DNA from: Nautilus pompilius
Lineage: Eukaryota > Mollusca > Cephalopoda > Nautilida > Nautilidae
Length of the DNA: 64,000 nt
Direction of reading: 5' to 3'
Assembly: GCA_018389105.1 (NCBI GenBank)
Contig: JACATO010001007.1
Span: 208,501 to 272,500 of the forward strand
Shown here: positions 24,043-36,559 of the stretch, piece by piece
How the letters are laid out: each line of letters opens with the position of its first letter
Numbering within the stretch: position 1 is the stretch's first letter
Position numbers and translations under genes: made by a program
Notes under the pieces: generated by a model
Databases searched by the model: none
The model's input: only the letters and a program-made list of their open reading frames with translations
What the model was told of the DNA's origin: nothing

Positions 24043-24395
24043 GTTCCAATTATTCCGCCAGGTAATGTGGCTCAGTGGTGAGTGTGTTGGCTTCAGGACC
24101 TAAGGGTCCTGGGTTCGATTCCCGCTGCTAGCACATTGTTGTGACCCTTGAGCGAGATACTTCACTGACACTGCTCCAGTTGCTGCTGGGGAGTGGCCCG
24201 TGTAGGCACTCGGACAGAGGAACCAAGGGCGGGGGACGCTCTACAGCCATGACAGAGACAAGTCTCCTATGACAAAGAAACGTCAGAAGAATAAACCACT
24301 GCTGAAGACGGATGCACTTGGCCAGTGCGCGCATAACGACGGTGCAATGCATCCCACTCCTATGAAATGAGTGATCGAAGAAGTTCCGATTATTC
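24043..24395 (+). repeat. Full-length tRNA-SINE with target-site duplication
   Basis: The SINE body 24056-24382 lies between GTTCCAATTATTC (24043-24055) and GTTCCGATTATTC (24383-24395), a 13-bp target-site duplication with one mismatch. The head has A box TGGCTCAGTGG (24068-24078) and B box GGGTTCGATTCC (24110-24121). The acceptor ends do not pair, so it is not a tRNA gene. The central TTGTGACCCTTGAGCGAGAT followed by ACTTCACTGACACTGCTCCAG matches the conserved central domain I know from many metazoan tRNA-SINEs. It differs in core from the SINEs at 23.4, 28.1 and 55.0 kb, so at least two SINE families are present. The tail is not an obvious poly(A). Confidence 0.82.
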
Positions 24396-24399
24396 TCAC

Positions 24400-27300
24400 C
24401 TAGATATTAACATAAAGAGAAGAAAAAACTCACGAAGTCTCCCCAGCTGTGCAATTTTCATCTGAGTAAGAGAAAATCAAATTGTTCTTTTGTTTTATGT
24501 TTGAAAGAAAAAGAAAGGAAGGATCAGGAAAGTAAGGCAGCAGAAATAATATTCGGAAAAACTTAATAAGTTTAAAGAATTCTAGGAACAGTCTTGAAAC
24601 AACAGGGTTGATAACAACTACTGGTTTAGATACCTTTTTTAAAATTTCTTTTGTTTCCATTTTCTTCAAATAAGATCTTCAATGAATATTTAGAAACCTT
24701 CAAAACATTTTTTTTTTAATCCTCGCTTTGAGAAAACGCGCTGGCATCGACAAATATATGATAGGACGGCGTAAAAAGCAAGTTTGGATTACGATAGAAA
24801 TCCCTAATCTCGTTGATTAGAATAAATTATGTTTACTCGCACATCTACACCTAAAAATCTTGTTAAACTCTTCTAACGTTTAATAAATGACATCGAGAAG
24901 CGCGAGATCTAAGTAAGAATAAGATTATTTTTGCTTACTCTGTTATTTCAAGATTAGCATTATAACGACAGCTCATAGAGAAGACTAATACAATATAAAC
25001 GGGCAGAAAGGAAGCAACGTCATGAAACGGGTATCTTTATTAGAGAATGGCGGTATAGCGTTTATATCTTATGGAGGGGAGAGAGACAGAGTGAATGGCT
25101 GTACTCTGGAGGTATCGCTATAAAGTCTCAACAAAAAAAACACCTATTCATAGCGTATTTGTAAAAGACGACGTTATAATGCGAATGTCAGTAAAGAGTT
25201 GCGTTTCGATGTCTGTGTGCATAAAAATGGCAATATGATAATTTTCGTGGATTAATTAAATCAAATATTTTTTTCTAACTCTCGAAGACACTAAGATATT
25301 CGAATAACGTATACTAAATCAAACCTAAAAGGTTCTCTTCCTGAAATTTAAATCACTCCAAATGGAAGGCATTGGTTTGGCATTGTGAAAACGATTATTC
25401 GTCAAATGGAAGAAAATAAAATATATTCAGTTAATGGCTTACACCTTTTTATTTATTATTAGAAGGCGTGATGTCATCAACTTTAATGCAACCCACCTGT
25501 AAATTTTAAAATTAATAGTTTCAAAAATTTTAATGAAAAAAAAATGTTTTTAAAAAAATTTAAAAAAAAACAAACTGTCGTCGTCGGCGGTGTGTATGAA
25601 TACAGGTAATTCTATTAGAGTTTAAAAGTAGAAATGGCTAAAGGATTTTCATCGCCAGAAGAATAATAGTTGCCGGTTAATTAAAAACAGTGTAAAATAA
25701 AAAGTAACAGCAATGTGTGTGTGTGTGGATCTGTTTAATTTGGAAAATCAAAAGTCGAAAAGGGTTTTTTGCGATTTAAGGAAGTTGTTCGAACACAATT
25801 TACTGAAACGTTTATTTTTAGCAACATGAAAGGTGGTTTTCGAACAAATATTTTTTTTTTAAAAAAAAGCTAACTCTCAACAAAAAGGATTGAGTGAATT
25901 GATTAATCGCTTTATAATTATGTTTTCTAAAACTTCGGGCCGTGTCAAAATCGGTTCGTTCTCATCTCTCTTCATTCATTGCATTCACAGATTTTAAATT
26001 TAAACAAACAAAAAAACTACTTGGATTTTACATTAAAGTGAATCACATAATCACCAAAATTAGAAATGAAGATTATATGATGACCTAAAGGAATCTTATA
26101 CACGCATAAGAAATCAACTAAATTTACAGATGGTTCTCATCAGAAATCAGATCTGAAACAAATTAGGTAGTTTACGAGAAATAAATAAAAAATCTCATCT
26201 GCGAACTCCAGGTAAAAATTGAACAAACCAAGGTTAACTGCTTACTATCAGGCGTAATTCTTTCTTTCTTTTTGTATTAATTATCACTAACTAATGTTTT
26301 ATCTAAAACAAAAAGTAATAATATCAACTGAATGCGAATACTTATTCAAATATCTTTTTTCCGGGATTCTAGCCATTACTGAAGTAATCCTTCTATTGTT
26401 GTTCTTAACACCAGAATGGCTACAATTCCACACGACGCTTGCTTTAGCCACTTCTCCTGCAGTCTACAGGTTTCGAATGGTCCTGAGCCTCAATGCTCAG
26501 TCCATGTTGCCTAGTCCTTGTGTGTTAAAACCAGTGGGTCAGTCCCATCCAAGCAATCCTAACACCATCTAAATCGCTAGAAAATTAATAAGATGTCGCC
26601 TTATGCAAGGTTTTCAAAACGTATTGAATCCAGCGGGGTTATAAGCCACGCCTTTTCTTTTACGAATACCTCGTAGTTCACCACTGAATAACTTTTATCT
26701 CTTTAACAGTTTACTTTAATTTGTTGGCAAAAAGAAAGCACTAGAAGGTCATCAGAGTTTCTGCTAACCCCTACCTTAGAGAAGACAAAAGTTTATTTAC
26801 AAGACTTTTAAACTGGTAGGTATTGCCGCTGGTGACGTCATTTGTCAGCAGGAATTCGTTCTATTCATTTACCTGTCTCGGAACTTTTACCATCTCAGCG
26901 GGTTCTTCTAATGGTGGAAATACTTTATAGAGATACCTGGCATTTTAGAATGAGCATAATCAATACAAATTATTGCTTTTATTTATTTTTATTTTCAAAA
27001 AAAAAAACACCCCAAAAACTATGAATAATGCACTCAAAAAAGATTTACCGTATTTTTCTCACTGAATCATTTAAAAACAAAATATCCGCATTATGCAAAT
27101 TTCTTCCTGTGTCAATACTCTGTGGCTTATTCAGAATCAGATCCTACACAGCTGGCTAATTGTTCTTGCACGTGCAGCTATCGTTTCTGCTGCTGAAAGA
27201 GGTCCGAGGTTCAGGCGTCGTCACGAACCAGCGATACTTGAGAAAAAAGGGGGTACAGAGTATCGAGCAGTTGGTGTGTTTCAGATAGGAGACATAGAAA

Positions 27301-28060
27301 TTAGAAACGTGGGTGCTTGATTAACAGTGTTCTGGAAACGATATACCGCAGCCAACGAAACTCCAGACAGGCCTTCGTGGTGCTCGATCTGAAATAACAA
27401 GCCATTACAATGACGACTTCGGAAGCCCAAGAAACCGGTTTGTGACGGCCGCAGTTGTGCATGGTAACTCAGAAAGGTTTGGCATATGTTTACCTGGCTA
27501 CAGTCATACGTCCTTTTTACTTACGACTGTTCTCTCTCTCTCTCGTCTCTCAAACTGCGAATTTCGCTGAGGAGTTGAGGATTTTTTCATTACTTCGAGT
27601 ATAGCATAATAAACGTGGAGAGAAATACTTCTCTGCAAAAAGTGGTTCATGGTCGTTATGGTAAAAGGATGCAACATAGAGCGTAACAAAACCAAGCTAA
27701 CCGTTATCAGGGAACAAAATACTCCAGCCGATTGCGGCGCCACTTTCGCAACAGTATGTACCGGAAATCGTTCATAAGATGATCATAATGCACATTTCCA
27801 TCTTTCCGCTTTTGAGAAAGATGCTAGGCAGTGGAATTATCACTTATATTTGAAGTAGCTTAAATCAGGTTATTCCAAAAGCTGGTCAGTTGCAGCGATA
27901 TATGCAGTTCGGGTGGGTTTTTAACAAGCTGAAATGATGGCTTATTTTATTGGAATTTTAACTTATTTTTAACGCAGATATTGTATAACATTATGCGGTG
28001 AGAATACTTTCAATTAAACCACCTGCATGTTAATGTTTTGATATTTTCGTTCAAGTAATG
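24400..28060. other. Non-coding stretch
   Basis: No gene recognised. Holds (TG)7 at 25714-25727 and many A/T homopolymers at 25500-25870. Near 26632 there is GGGGTTATAAGCCACGCC, and near 27047 TTACCGTATTTTTC; both resemble words found at ends of some DNA transposons, but no paired ends were found. The reading frames at 26294-26572 and 27093-27320 have no motif. Confidence 0.55.
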
Positions 28061-28079
28061 CATTATATGGTGATTCATT

Positions 28080-28240
28080 CCGAGACTGCTGGACTGTCTC
28101 GGTTTAGGATCCCAGTTTAAATTCCGACCGGACCAGGCTCTGTTTAATACGGAAGTGTTTTTTCTTCACCAGCCGACTGCGAGGTTTCTTCGACGATCTC
28201 TGGTTCCCCCTCCCAACATCTAAAACTTCTGGATAGGCGT
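28080..28240 (+). repeat. tRNA-derived SINE, degenerate
   Basis: B-box-like CAGTTTAAATTCCGACCGG (28113-28131) is followed by GACCAGGCTCTGTTTAA, as in the copies at 23.4 and 55.0 kb. A core GAGGTTTCTTCGACGATCTC then TGGTTCCCCCTCCCAACATC aligns with the GGTTTC-TC-GG-CTC-GGTTTCC-CCCACATC core. The A box is poorly kept. Third member of this SINE family in the window. Confidence 0.55.
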
Positions 28241-28309
28241 GAGGCTAACTTCCTCGCCCTGTTTTGCAATTTACTTTAGGTAAGTGAAACCAGGGGTATC
28301 CTTGATGTT

Positions 28310-30010
28310 TTGTACTGACGTCAACCTGCAGTTTCGTACGAGCCAGAAAGGGCAGATAACTCCGCTGTCACCAATAAAGAAGTGGTAGTCTCAGGGGGAA
28401 GTGAGATCGTAAATAAGACTGCTTCTGAATTTGTAAAATAAGCTGGATGTTTATTGCTATTTTAAAACATACTGATGAGGAAATGAGAGGGCAAAAGATG
28501 ATTTCTAGGGACACAAAATATCTAGGATGGAAGACAGCCAAAGTATTAACGTAAATCAAGGCGTGCATAAGTTCTCTATCGTACACTCCGACAGCGGTGT
28601 TCCTTTGTTCTCGTTTGCAAAGTACAAAATATCGTAAAATGATATGTTGGAACGACATTATTTGGACTTTCATTACATTTAAAGTGCTTTTGTCAACGCA
28701 ACGTGGAATTAAAGAAAAGGAAAAGTCTCTTTTAATTGGATGTTCCTGCTGACAAATTATGGATCCTGTTTGTACTTGTTTTGTTGTCAATTTGAATGGA
28801 ACTAATGACTCAAAAAGGCTTCCATGTGAATAGCGCAGCTTCGTGGTTTACGGTAAAATGTCCTTGGCTGGGCGGCTGAGAAGTGATGGATCCTCAACAC
28901 GTGCCACTTGGCTGAGATTTCGCTGGTGACCTCTGCCCCGCTGTCGGTGCGGAGAGGTGCTTCAAGCGTGTCGAGATGGCGGATTGTTGGCCTGGCTCTC
29001 TTTCAGTGTTCTCGCGACGAAAAAGCGTTCGTTGAAAGGTGCTAATTCGCATCAGGTTGATTATAAAGCAAAATCTCTACTCCTGAAATGTGGTCAGAGG
29101 ACGTTCTATGGAAACAGTCCTTATAACCTAATAGCAGAAAATTAAAACGGTGGTGGTGGGGGGGGGGGACAAATCCGCTCGCGAGTTGTTGTTGAAGCAA
29201 CAAAGCGTATCGTCGCAGTAAAGTCTACAATCGTTTCTAGTCTGTGAGATGTTCTGGCCAGCGTCTGACACACCCCCACCCTGTGTTTTTTAAAGGACGC
29301 CTTGCTTCATAATGAGTTGCGTTTTTCACGACGCAAAAACGCGAGAATGTAGTAATGTATATTCGAGATGTCTTTTCTTTGCTCCAGATACTAAAGGGAA
29401 TCAATTTTACACGAAAGTTACAACGCTACCAAGCTACTTCCCTCTCGCTGGCGTGCCGTGCACACGGACGACCGCAATGGCGACTCTCCGAGGGAAATTT
29501 AAAGGAATTTCGTGGAAAAGTCTGCAGTAATCAAATTTTCGACGTAATCAGTGTCGTTAAAATCTTCTTGCGTTTACAAAAAAAAAGAAAGGTAATTAGG
29601 TTTAAGTCTGACTTCCTCCTGTAGCATAACTCTAAATAAAACCAAAATCTCTCAATGCTGTGGATGAGCAATTCAGTTTCACGCTTCACTGAAAATCTCT
29701 CTACTCGTTCATCGCAAAACACTTCAGTAACATCGTCTAACAAACGGGCCTTACTGACTTAATGGTAAATACCTTTACGGCGGACATGAGGAGACTGCTT
29801 TAACAGGTTTACCTGTTTTTAGCAATATACGTATACGGTTTAACTAAAAAAGTAATTGAAGATTTTCTTTAACACCGCGTCAACTGCTATGTCTGCGCTG
29901 AGTGGCTTGCATGAAGTTGAATTTAATGAACCTGCGAATTTGATAAAATGTTTCAACTCTTTGAACTCAATTTTATCGTTTGCATATTTTCTATCGTAAT
30001 TCTAGTGGTT
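28310..30010. other. Non-coding stretch
   Basis: No gene recognised. A 140-aa minus-strand frame (28790-28368) has no identifiable domain, signal peptide or splice context. A G-rich run GGTGGTGGTGGGGGGGGGG lies at about 29151-29169. The overlapping frames around 29312-29743 show no motif. Confidence 0.5.
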
Positions 30011-30016
30011 TGGTAG

Positions 30017-30070
30017 TGACGTCATTAGTGATCACTAAAATATGGGCAATGACGTCATTAATGATCACTA
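30017..30070. repeat. 33-bp-period duplication with CRE and palindrome
   Basis: TGACGTCATTAGTGATCACT plus A (30017-30037) recurs as TGACGTCATTAATGATCACT plus A (30050-30070), 20 of 21 identical. Each copy joins the CRE palindrome TGACGTCA to a TGATCA-centred palindrome (perfect 12-mer TAGTGATCACTA in the first copy). Confidence 0.9.
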
Positions 30071-30439
30071 CAATGTAACGTGTAATTTTGTTTGGTTGGC
30101 GTCAATTGGACAGATGGTCCCGGAGACCGCGTGGTGTTACGGGAGGGTGATCACATCTGTTGGGATAGCGCTGCTGAGATGGTTTTGTGATAACGGTAAA
30201 CTAACGAAACAGTTTCTGAAATCGAATCGCCGTCTCTTGAGAGAACGAAGGGCAATATCCTGGAACGCGCTTTGGATGATTTAGAGGAGTGGCCAAGCAA
30301 CAGTTCTGATGTACATAAACATCAGCGAGGTGCAAAATGTCACCGATGGATTGCACAGGTGTTGTCGGAGGATGGCCTGCGCGCGATGTTTAACGCCAAA
30401 GAAACTGGCAGAATTCAGCTGAACGCACGGCAGCAGCCA
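30071..30439. other. Probable 3' flank of LINE remnant
   Basis: No motif recognised. Because the LINE ORF at 30475-31010 is on the minus strand and its stop is at 30475-30477, some of this stretch may be the element's 3' untranslated region. No poly(A) or tail repeat was seen. Confidence 0.35.
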
Positions 30440-31010
30440 TCACGAGCCGAGCTGCTGCTGTTGTAGTTGTTGCGTCACCTCAGGCGCCTGAGGATGGTCC
30501 TCAGTAGCGCTGTGGCTGCACGTGGAAGTCGAGAGAGTTCGTCGTAGGAGAGACCCAACTGATGGTGATGACGGTCCACCAGGAAGGCAGGGCAGGGCAT
30601 CCAAAGGTGTTCGGATGACTCTTCCGCGCAGAACCGGCAGATGTCGGTCTCGGCTTTGCCTGTGAGGCACAGCCAGCGTCGGAGTTTTGGATGATGCCCG
30701 GACGGAAACCTGATGAGGTCCGTAGGTTCTGATTTCTCCAGTAGACTCTCCTAGCTCGGCATGCTTGTCCGCAGTGATTGTAGTCTGGCGTGTTGGGTTG
30801 GCTGGCGTCGATCCAGTCGGCGGATGATAGCCTGGCGTGTGGACGCATCTACACCCTTTTCGATTTGTGTCGCGGCTGAGCCCAACCTTGCCTGTTTATC
30901 TGCCATTTCGTTCCATCAGGTTGCAATGACCGGGTACCCAGACTGTGTACCTCCTTGGTTGTTAGTAGTTGGGAGATGGTCGATTGCAGCGCCAGCGCGG
31001 AAGAGCTGCT
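30440..31010 (-). mobile_element. LINE (non-LTR) 3' end: RNase H plus CCHC-like tail
   Basis: Minus-strand remnant of a non-LTR retrotransposon polyprotein. About 31000-30950 reads ALALQSTISQLLTTKEV, then, one frame over, WVPGHCNL (about 30940), then NEMADKQARLGSAATQIEKG (the frame leading into 30890-30840). This is the C-terminal part of an RNase H domain, including the H of PGH and the D of ADKQA. Farther on, SGHHPKLRRWLCLTGKAETD leads into ICRFCAEESSEHLWMPCPAF, the C-C-H-C knuckle typical after RNase H in I-like LINEs. The frame then runs through DELSRLPRAATALLRTILRR and LR to a TGA at 30475-30477. At least two frameshifts break it. Upstream reverse transcriptase and endonuclease are absent, as expected of a 5'-truncated copy. 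The clade (I/Nimb-like) is a guess. Confidence 0.85.
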
Positions 31011-31069
31011 GTATTCAAACAGGCCATCCTAAACCTTGCCTTGCCTAACCTGACAGGTGTGCGGTCATA

Positions 31070-34000
31070 CGTCAACGTGTGCCTTTATAATAACCAGTAA
31101 ACACCACCCCTCGTATGATTTAAGAAAAACGTTATCACTTTTTGAAAAAAAATTTCGGTTTTTTAAAACTTTTGTTTTTTTACACGAACAAAAATACCCC
31201 CCACAAGCAAAACTTCATGCTCGGACTAACAAAACAAAGAAAAAAAGAATCAGACGCCATTAGGGAAAGTAAATGTCAGTATTAGAATCAGCTCCTCAAA
31301 AACAGTTTATTGGCAAACAGGCCGCTTTCCACTGAAGTCACGTTTGATTAACGTTCGGTGGATAAAGTTTATTTCTCTCTCTCTCTCTCGCAATGTCTGT
31401 TTTCCTCATTTTTTCCGTAAATATTATCGCCATTGATCTTCATCTTTTTCTAAGAAAACATCTCGGAAGCAATGGCTAGCACGTCGTTAAGATAACCTAT
31501 AGTATCTGAGTTTTTTTAAGGTGTTCCGCCTACGACAGCGAGCAATGTCGCAGACGCGTCAGCAGGCGTACGGACGAGTTCCATGCGCTTGTGAGTGAAG
31601 TGTCGTTTGCTGAGACAAAGAAACGAGCCAAGGTTTTTATGGTGGTGGTAATAGCCCCAAGCTGACGCGTTCATCTGATACTGGGGCAGGAGTGCACACG
31701 ATAATGGAAAGTCGTGCTCGTTGCCGTTTCTTATAAGACCATGGTCATCCTATACTAAAGACGACGACAAATTGAGAAATTTTGGGAACGCTTTTGCACA
31801 GCTCGCACGGTGGTGGCAAGAGATAATTTCATCGCCCAAAGTAACCTTGCTCTTTGATTGCGGAACTGCAACTATGCGCGTTCTTCTAATTAATGATTTG
31901 CGAGTTTGTGTTGCTGAAATGGTGCTGTCTAAACAGCATTGCAAATAGCGCATTAATCGTAGGTCACTGCCTTTTCACTTTATAGTTACATATTTGATTT
32001 TAACAATTTTCTGTATTATGGCTGGAATCTAAAAACAACGAAAGAATTCCATTTGACTCTCGCGGGAACAATCAGAAATCGTTTTTGTAAAGTTATTAAC
32101 GAAAACCAAGATTTTTATTTACATTAAACTTGCTGGAACATCTGTTTAGATAAAACTAGAGGAACAATTCCGAATTTTGTTTTTCGGTTTAAACAGGACA
32201 TAATTTCAAAGTAATGAACCTCTGTGGTTATATATGCGAGAAAAATGCTATTTTAGTAACAGCACCGAATATCAAAAGGATAGTTCTGCACTCCTCTTTG
32301 TAATTAGAAAGGATATTTTCACCGGGGCAACTGCAAATTATTTGCTGTGAAATTAACAACGTTACACTGGAAAGCAGTTCTCGAGATTAAACCTGATTAT
32401 GGCCAAAGGAGAAGTTCTCCGAACCGCAGCTTCATTATTAGTTCTGTTGCTACTAATAAGGTGATGGGAAATGCCCAGACTAACCGCTTACTTTCTGCAC
32501 CACGTTACCAATGTATGACGCTCTGTACAGAAGCAAAAAAAAAAAAATCTATCATGAATATTCAAGTTAACATCAGATCGTAACGACTTATTTGTTTTTC
32601 TTACATTATATCATTTGGACGCAATTTCTAGTTATCAGAAATAATTCTAAAACAACGATGCATCTTCTAAAAACTGGAATTCCGCAGCGTTCTTTAGGAT
32701 AGAATTGTGTACCTGAGTAAAATTAACATTTTAAACAATATTCAAAACTCATTCCTGAAACGCTTTTTTTTTTTCCCTATTTTCTTTCTTACATTTGTTG
32801 AGAACGAATGGTCCACGGAATATTAATAAATACGCTTAGTTTTGTTAACCGTTTCCGTGCTAACGGAATTCGAAAAGTTTAAGAGACCTTACTTTTTTCC
32901 TGAACAAGCGGCATAATTTTCAAAAGGGGGGAGGGTCGATAGTTTTCCTCATTTCCACAATAGAATATTTAAGAAAAATTTTTTAAAGTTATTAAAACAG
33001 ATGTAAGGCTTTAAACGAAATAATTGAAGTCTTCCGTTTTAATAAGGCTTGATGTACTTTCTAGGTGTGGATTCGAATTCATATCTAGTTGCCATTTTTG
33101 TCTATGTAGCCAATGCCCTTTCTACACTTCTAGTATACGGTTTCACATAAGATAAGATTGACATCACGTCTAATTTTAAAGAAATTAGTATTCAGCAGGA
33201 TATTTTGTTTTTTTTTATATCTCTGTTTAAAAATATTTTATACTCAAAATAAATTAATGTTTTTTTTTTAACGATTCTTGCTGCTTCTGGAGAAGCATCA
33301 AACAAAATTACTTTCTACTTGCATAAAGAAACGTTTCTAATGTTTCACGATTTTTGGTGCCAAGTCACCTAAAAGGACCGGGTCACCAGAACCCTGTTCC
33401 AGTGACCAGCCCTATATTCTTTGAACAGCCTTTCCCACGTTACATCTGGTATTCCACTAGAATAAACTACTTTTTCAATGTAGATAATTAGAGCTGAATA
33501 TAGCATGATTTAATTTTCTTTGAGGAATAGTTTTGGTTCCTTCGAGTCCAACACTAAGAAGCGTACTACAAAACTATATTTCAGTTTCTCATTTAGCGCA
33601 CGCTTTCATCGATCCGTAAGCTATCTCAAGTATTTAAAGCCAAAACAGTTCGATTTTCTTCGCAGACAATTTTCATAAACCCATGTATAATGAAATATTT
33701 TTAAAACGTCAAATGAAATAGATAATAATTGGTTTCCATATTTCATGAATACGCCTATTTGCAAAACCCAGAGCTGTTTTACCAATAGCAGGTATTGTCA
33801 CGTGCAAACTGATCGATACTTTGACACGTACAGATATGAGCCTTTTGGCATTTTCGTCAAAAGATATTTACACTGACTGTGAGCGCTCAGAGTCAGTTGT
33901 CTCTTACAAGATTTTCTTCCATTAATTTTTTTCCCCCGCTTTAATTTAAGATCTCCATATTCTCGTCGTCCACTTGGGCTCGGGCGATCTTGGTTCATAG

Positions 34001-36240
34001 CCCATGGGAGTACATTATAATTGTATTTAATCAGTACGTATGCGTTGCTCTACAAATTCCACGTTCCGCACAAAACAACCTTTTCTATATTGCCGTTTCA
34101 ACTGACCAGGCGGTGTACAACACCGGGGCGTGTTTAACACTAGCCAAGATTGGAGAACGAACCCTATTGATGCAAAGACAATACGAGCACCCAGTTCTGT
34201 GGAGAGAGAAAAAAGATATGATGCAAATATCGACGTTAAAAAAAAAAACAATAATACTTCTGATATGTCAGTGGAGCGCAAAATCCATTTAAGGAAAGGG
34301 ATTTAGAAGATTGTTTGGGAATTAAACACTTTTTTATTAAACGACCACTTTCTGTTATGAATAACAAAGACAGAAACCTATCTTTAAGTTTTAAACATTT
34401 GCTTCCAAGATGATTAATATTTAATTGAGATTTTTCGTCTTACAAGTGAGTTAATTCAATGGCAAACTGGAAGTGTGTATATATATATATATATGTTGCT
34501 CTTTTCATAAGTCAGTTAAATTCATACTTTTTAATTTCAATTTGTCTGCTTTTCTAACATGTTGTGAAAATTAATTTTATTTCGATTAAATTCCGAAGTA
34601 ACATTAAGTTTTATGATTATCTGTCAAAGTATCAGTTCGCTATAATTGAAATAGAAATTCTCATAAAAGTAAAGAAGAAAGTTTCACTTAGTTCTAAATT
34701 TTACTTAATGGAAGGTGAAAATAAATTTTATCGAACGTGAATTAGTATTTTTTAACTTAATTTTTGGCTTGAACGTTTTTGTAGTTAAAATATTATATTA
34801 AAGACTATTTGGTCTGAATAGAATCAAATTTTCCTTAATTAGAACCTGGTATTAACTGACAGAAGCGATGCACTATTTTACAAGCATCTAATTTAAAATA
34901 CCTGATAACCTTTTCTATACAACTAAAAATAGTGGTTGGTAATGCCCAGATAGCCTTTACTACTTATCTCTATACTATTCTAAAAAAAAAAAAAATGTAC
35001 TTACGTGGTATTTAAGGATGCTCACATTGTAATTGTTATAACGAAGCTGATAATTTACTCCACTTACCAGTAGATTTGATCCTTTAAAAAATGCTGTAGA
35101 TTAGACAGCTTTAACCACGTGTGCTAATGTTCGCGACACTCTGGCAATTATGTGGTTATTTTCCCTTTACTGTTCAATTTTTATATACAGAAATATTCCG
35201 ATAAGCAGTCACGTGATGCCTGATCGCGGCTCATTGCATCATTTCAAACTCGAATATCTGACATTCTGCGAAGCATTTCGCGCGCGCGTTATTTCTATAG
35301 TATGGTAACAACAGTAGAGATAAGTTAGTTGTTTTTTTTTTATCAGTGATATCACTTACTATATCAAATCTAACCCTCCTGTTTAACGTTGTTGCCTGGA
35401 AACAATTTTTAACGACGTTTCGACGAAGTTTGTCAACTTTTTCAGCATGGACTATTCTATCATGAAGCTTGTGTTCAATGAAAATGACCATGCCGACAAC
35501 CAAAACTAGCAGTAACACGGTGTGGTGATGGTGAAACCCTCCCAAGTCAGGTTCAATAGTCAAATGTATTAGTAGAAATATATCTTAAGATTAGTTGAGC
35601 GTTTAGCGAGATTTAGGACTTTGTGAGCGTTAATATTTCCGCTTGAAATCAGTGAATGGTGTAGCTCGGTTTGCTAAATGTGGTTTGCCTTCATCGCGAT
35701 TTTACTCAGTAAAGTTGGTCGTATTTAATCTTGCGAGTTCTATACCAAATACCGGACCTGTTTCTTCAGACTAGTTAACCAATGTTTGTCTATTTTGTTG
35801 GTTGATTCGGAAAACACCGCTAAATCCAGTCGGTGCCCCGACGCTTGAAAGCTACATCGGATATAAGCGCACTAAGCAGCTAATACCTGTGGGGAATTAC
35901 TTTATAAATGATCTGCACTTGCAGAGAGCCCACATCAATAAACGCATCAGCATTTTGTGTAGAGAAACAAAAAAAGGTAAGTGATATAATTACTTCTACA
36001 TATTTAAAAGAAGCCGAAATCTCTCTGTCGTCTTTATAAAAAGTCAGTTGTTTCTGAAGTAACTATAACTAAAAAAGACTGATTTTGCTTGGCTTTTGTT
36101 TTTCAATTTTGTTTTTTTTTTAAATTCACTTTGAGGAAGCAGTTTTTCTCATTATCCCAAATTCTACCCTGTTTCCACCTGTTAGATGAAACGATCTGAA
36201 GAACGTGCAAAACAAAGTTACCAGACTGAAGAAAGCTGTC
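31070..36240. other. Non-coding stretch
   Basis: No confident gene. Contents: (CT)n at 31375-31389; a tRNA-like SINE head candidate on the minus strand at 33065-33135; (TA)n at about 34477-34494; and an open frame at 35775-35976 that ends in a strong splice donor (see findings). Other frames of 60-110 aa (31721-31948, 32347-32583, 33990-34292, 35563-35231) show no motif. Confidence 0.5.
33065..33135 (-). repeat. tRNA-like SINE head candidate
   Basis: On the minus strand GAATTCGAATCC (plus 33069-33080) resembles a B box, and CTAGAAGTGTAGAAAGGGC (plus 33114-33132) a degenerate A box, with about 35 nt between them. No SINE core was identified beyond it, so this is weak. Confidence 0.3.
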
Positions 36241-36269
36241 GATCGACTGATATTCCATGCAGACTGAGA

Positions 36270-36545
36270 ACGGTTTATTTTCGAAGAAATATTACAGAAC
36301 AACGCAATCTGATACGATATAGCATAGTGCAGACCGGTGCGATATAATGAAGGGCAATACAATTTAATGGGATTCAGCACTGCGGAAAAGCGCAACACCA
36401 GCACGATAAAATACACAATATGGCAATCAATAGAATATATAATACATCGCAGTATCGTGCATGAAGCTGTAAGAATACATTTACTATAAAACTGCATTCT
36501 TGTATGACGCCACCGTACTAGAATACAAAGCAACACAGTATATAC
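36270..36545. repeat. Decayed short-period repeat region
   Basis: The words GATAT/AATAC/CAAT/GCAAT recur every 5-10 bases (for example GATACGATATAGC, GGGCAATACAATTTAATGG, AAAATACACAATATGGCAAT), as if from an old pentamer/decamer microsatellite. The 142-aa open frame on its complement (36554-36126) is likely a by-product of this composition. Confidence 0.4.
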
Positions 36546-36559
36546 TATATACACACCAT

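Noticed and set aside
24064..24136. Functional tRNA gene at the 24.1-kb A and B boxes
   Set aside because: The acceptor ends do not pair and a SINE core follows; target duplications mark a SINE insertion.
28368..28790. 140-aa minus-strand frame
   Set aside because: Longest frame outside the GA array, but with no motif, no signal peptide and no splice context; plausible by chance in 64 kb.
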